From the NCBI GenBank assembly GCA_012840905.1, contig DUVT01000136.1, positions 1 through 13,160 on the forward strand: a stretch of DNA of 13,160 nucleotides, written 5' to 3'. This document shows, in pieces, positions 12,851-13,160 of this stretch. Below the pieces are notes generated by a model. It had not been told where the DNA came from. It did not search any database and saw only the letters and a program-made list of their open reading frames with translations. The position numbers were made by a program, and so were the translations under genes. The DNA comes from Acholeplasmataceae bacterium. GTDB lineage: Bacteria > Bacillota_I > Bacilli_A > ML615J-28 > CAG-698. Positions within the stretch are counted from its first letter, which is position 1. The number at the start of each line of letters is the position of its first letter.

Positions 12851-13160
12851 ATGAAGAAAAAGAATATATTTTGGATAATGATAGGAATTGGTGTTGTAAT
12901 AATTATTTTACTTATGCTACTTAGTAGTATATTATCAGTAGGCGAACGACTAAATAAAATTAGCAAATATTTAGAGTATGGATTTTATGTACTATCCTTT
13001 TTGCTTGTTTATATATTAATTATTAATCCGTTAAGAATAATTTTGTTTGCACCGACATTTTCTGTTGCAACAATACTTGATCAAGATACAAAGCTTAAAA
13101 AGAAAACATATAAAAAAGTTACAAAAAATATTATTCGTAATGGTAATCTATCCGAAGAAG
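12851..13160 (+). CDS. Membrane protein of unknown function, N-terminal part
   Basis: The frame opens at ATG 12851 behind AAAGGAGAG and stays open to the window edge (103 codons). It begins MKKKNIFW with a TM helix at about residues 7-29. A short polar stretch (SVGERLNKISKYLEYG) leads to a second helix (about 48-65). NPLRIILFAPTFSVATILDQ then leads into a Lys-rich, probably cytoplasmic segment (KLKKKTYKKVTKN). The pattern of two N-terminal helices and a following soluble domain faintly recalls YcjF/DUF697-type proteins, but this is weak. The downstream part is not visible, so the product cannot be named. Confidence 0.7.
   Translation, partial: MKKKNIFWIMIGIGVVIIILLMLLSSILSVGERLNKISKYLEYGFYVLSFLLVYILIINPLRIILFAPTFSVATILDQDTKLKKKTYKKVTKNIIRNGNLSEE

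Overview
The window comes from an AT-rich, low-GC Gram-positive-type chromosome. It uses the standard code: tryptophans are TGG, TGA serves as a stop (end of potB), and the only Trp tRNA seen has anticodon CCA. Shine-Dalgarno sites (GAGGTG, AGGAG), SigA-like promoters, short intrinsic terminators and small overlapping operons fit Bacillota or a standard-code Mollicutes relative such as the Acholeplasma/Izemoplasma/Haloplasma group. That placement is an inference from style; no species is identified.

Layout. (1) 1-3282: polyamine ABC transporter operon potA(3' part)-potB-potC-potD, tightly overlapped and closed by a terminator. potB has one in-frame TAA at codon 151 in otherwise intact sequence. 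(2) 3287-4054, minus strand: a YwaF/TIGR02206-like multipass membrane protein with its own promoter and terminator. (3) 4190-6510: a two-gene ABC-2-type exporter (ATPase plus about 12-TM permease). (4) 6524-7378: a PlsC-like 1-acylglycerol-3-phosphate acyltransferase. (5) 7404-7723: tRNA-Trp and tRNA-His with promoter and two consecutive terminators.

(6) 7766-9939 is the first accessory-looking block. A membrane-anchored beta-rich surface protein is followed by a SipW-type (Ser/His) signal peptidase and a TasA/camelysin-like protein with a textbook SipW-class signal peptide. The order is that of Bacillus tapA-sipW-tasA, so this is probably a small surface-fibre or matrix module.

(7) 9940-10245 contains no conventional gene, but it is a complete small transcription unit. 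A perfect 12-bp palindrome lies directly upstream of a poor -35 and an extended -10. The predicted 5' end falls at a run of seven Gs. About 245 nt of strongly self-complementary sequence follows, with a C-rich hairpin loop, and then a good terminator. It could be a regulatory RNA, a short hydrophobic signal-peptide gene, or both. (8) 10276-12293 encodes two tandem, paralogous Rgg/MutR-like regulators (RRNPP type: N-terminal HTH plus helical repeats). The palindrome resembles the GACAnnnnTGTC core bound by the Rgg-family regulator ComR. Together, blocks 6-8 suggest a peptide- or RNA-controlled surface-fibre module, which is the most interesting hypothesis here but is not proven.

(9) 12342-12795: a strongly promoted 100-aa protein of unknown function with a hairpin-rich leader. 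(10) 12826-end: the N-terminal part of an unidentified membrane protein cut by the window edge.
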